A stretch of 6,229 bases of DNA from Nonlabens sp. (lineage in GTDB: Bacteria; Bacteroidota; Bacteroidia; Flavobacteriales; Flavobacteriaceae), in the NCBI GenBank assembly GCA_023301395.1, contig JALZUY010000267.1, positions 1 through 6,229 of the forward strand. Direction: 5' to 3'. The notes under the pieces are model-generated. The model was not told where the DNA came from. It saw only the letters and a list, made by a program, of their open reading frames with translations, and ran no database searches. Below are positions 5,859 through 6,229 of this stretch, piece by piece (the stretch's first letter is position 1; every line of letters starts with the position of its first letter). The position numbers and the translations under genes are program-made.

Positions 5859-6229
5859 CTACAACAATCCAGCCATTTCCTGCTGCAATTCTTTAGCTTT
5901 AGCTCTTGCAGCATCAGCAAAATCGGTTCCTTGGGATGCGTAAATAATTCCTCGAGATGAGTTTACTAATAAACCTATTTGGTCATTTTTACCGTATTTG
6001 ACAACTTCGCTTAAAGAACCACCTTGTGCGCCTACACCAGGAACGAGTAGGAAAGCATGAGGTACAATCGCTCTTATATCACTTAAATATTCTGCTTTTG
6101 TGGCGCCTACTACATACATTAATCGGTCACTGTTTTTGTATTGTGATGCTGTTTTAAGAACCTCTTGATATAATGGCTTTCCATCTACTGATTTAGTTTG
6201 AAAATCTGCACTACCAGCGTTGGATGTTA
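5859..6229 (-). CDS. pyrF: Orotidine 5'-phosphate decarboxylase, C-terminal part (runs off the window)
   Basis: This is the last 122 residues of the cytoplasmic enzyme that decarboxylates OMP to UMP, the final step of pyrimidine synthesis. The reading frame stays open to the window edge, so the ATG at 6119 is internal, not the start. Visible motifs in order are TSNAGSADFQ near the edge, MYVVGATKAEYL, the phosphate-loop region PGVGAQGG (6018-6041), and VNSSRGI (5946-5963), whose arginine contacts the substrate phosphate in the family. The TSN-G-S and VVGAT patterns fit the longer type 2 family common in Bacteroidetes. The catalytic Asp/Lys motif lies in the missing N-terminal part. The gene converges on the forward operon, with a 150-bp gap holding two hairpin repeats. 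Nothing looks broken in the visible part. Confidence 0.95.
   Translation of the reverse strand, partial: TSNAGSADFQTKSVDGKPLYQEVLKTASQYKNSDRLMYVVGATKAEYLSDIRAIVPHAFLLVPGVGAQGGSLSEVVKYGKNDQIGLLVNSSRGIIYASQGTDFADAARAKAKELQQEMAGLL

Noticed and set aside
1..6229. Search for CRISPR arrays, IS elements, toxin-antitoxin or defence genes
   Set aside because: No regularly spaced direct repeats, transposase motifs or terminal inverted repeats were seen. The YwqK-like tail alone is not evidence for an antitoxin.

Overview
The window looks like chromosomal DNA of a member of the Flavobacteriaceae (Bacteroidetes), probably a marine one. The DNA is AT-rich and shows no clear Shine-Dalgarno sequences. The first gene has a TAnnTTTG-like -7 box upstream. 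The protein sequences resemble flavobacterial versions of their families, and the palindrome GCTTTCGCGAAAGC occurs twice; I recall it as recurrent in marine Flavobacteriaceae such as Dokdonia and Nonlabens. The genus assignment is from memory and is not proven here.

Layout. Positions 1-366 hold no convincing gene. They contain one copy of the palindrome (293-308), a 38-codon ORF of doubtful reality, and a possible -7 box (343-350). A biotin-dependent acyl-CoA carboxylase carboxyltransferase (beta) subunit of methylcrotonyl-CoA carboxylase type follows at 367-1995; its best start is the ATG at 367, not the in-frame GTG at 286. It ends in a strong stem-loop terminator (2021-2054), so it is probably a one-gene transcript at its 3' side.

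Three tightly packed forward genes come next: a bestrophin-like membrane protein (2133-2927), a membrane-anchored alpha/beta hydrolase of Bem46 type with a complete Ser-Asp-His triad (2939-3730), and a large uncharacterised membrane-anchored protein ending in MORN/YwqK-like repeats (3723-5708). Gaps of 11 bp and then an 8-bp overlap point to one operon. The shared theme is the cell envelope, but no joint function can be read from the sequence.

The right end is the 3' part of pyrF (orotidine 5'-phosphate decarboxylase) on the minus strand, converging on the operon. The 150-bp gap between them holds two inverted copies of a 31-bp REP-like hairpin element. The copies differ at paired positions in a compensatory way, which is the most interesting non-coding signal in the window. 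I found no evidence of a new defence, mobile or CRISPR system.
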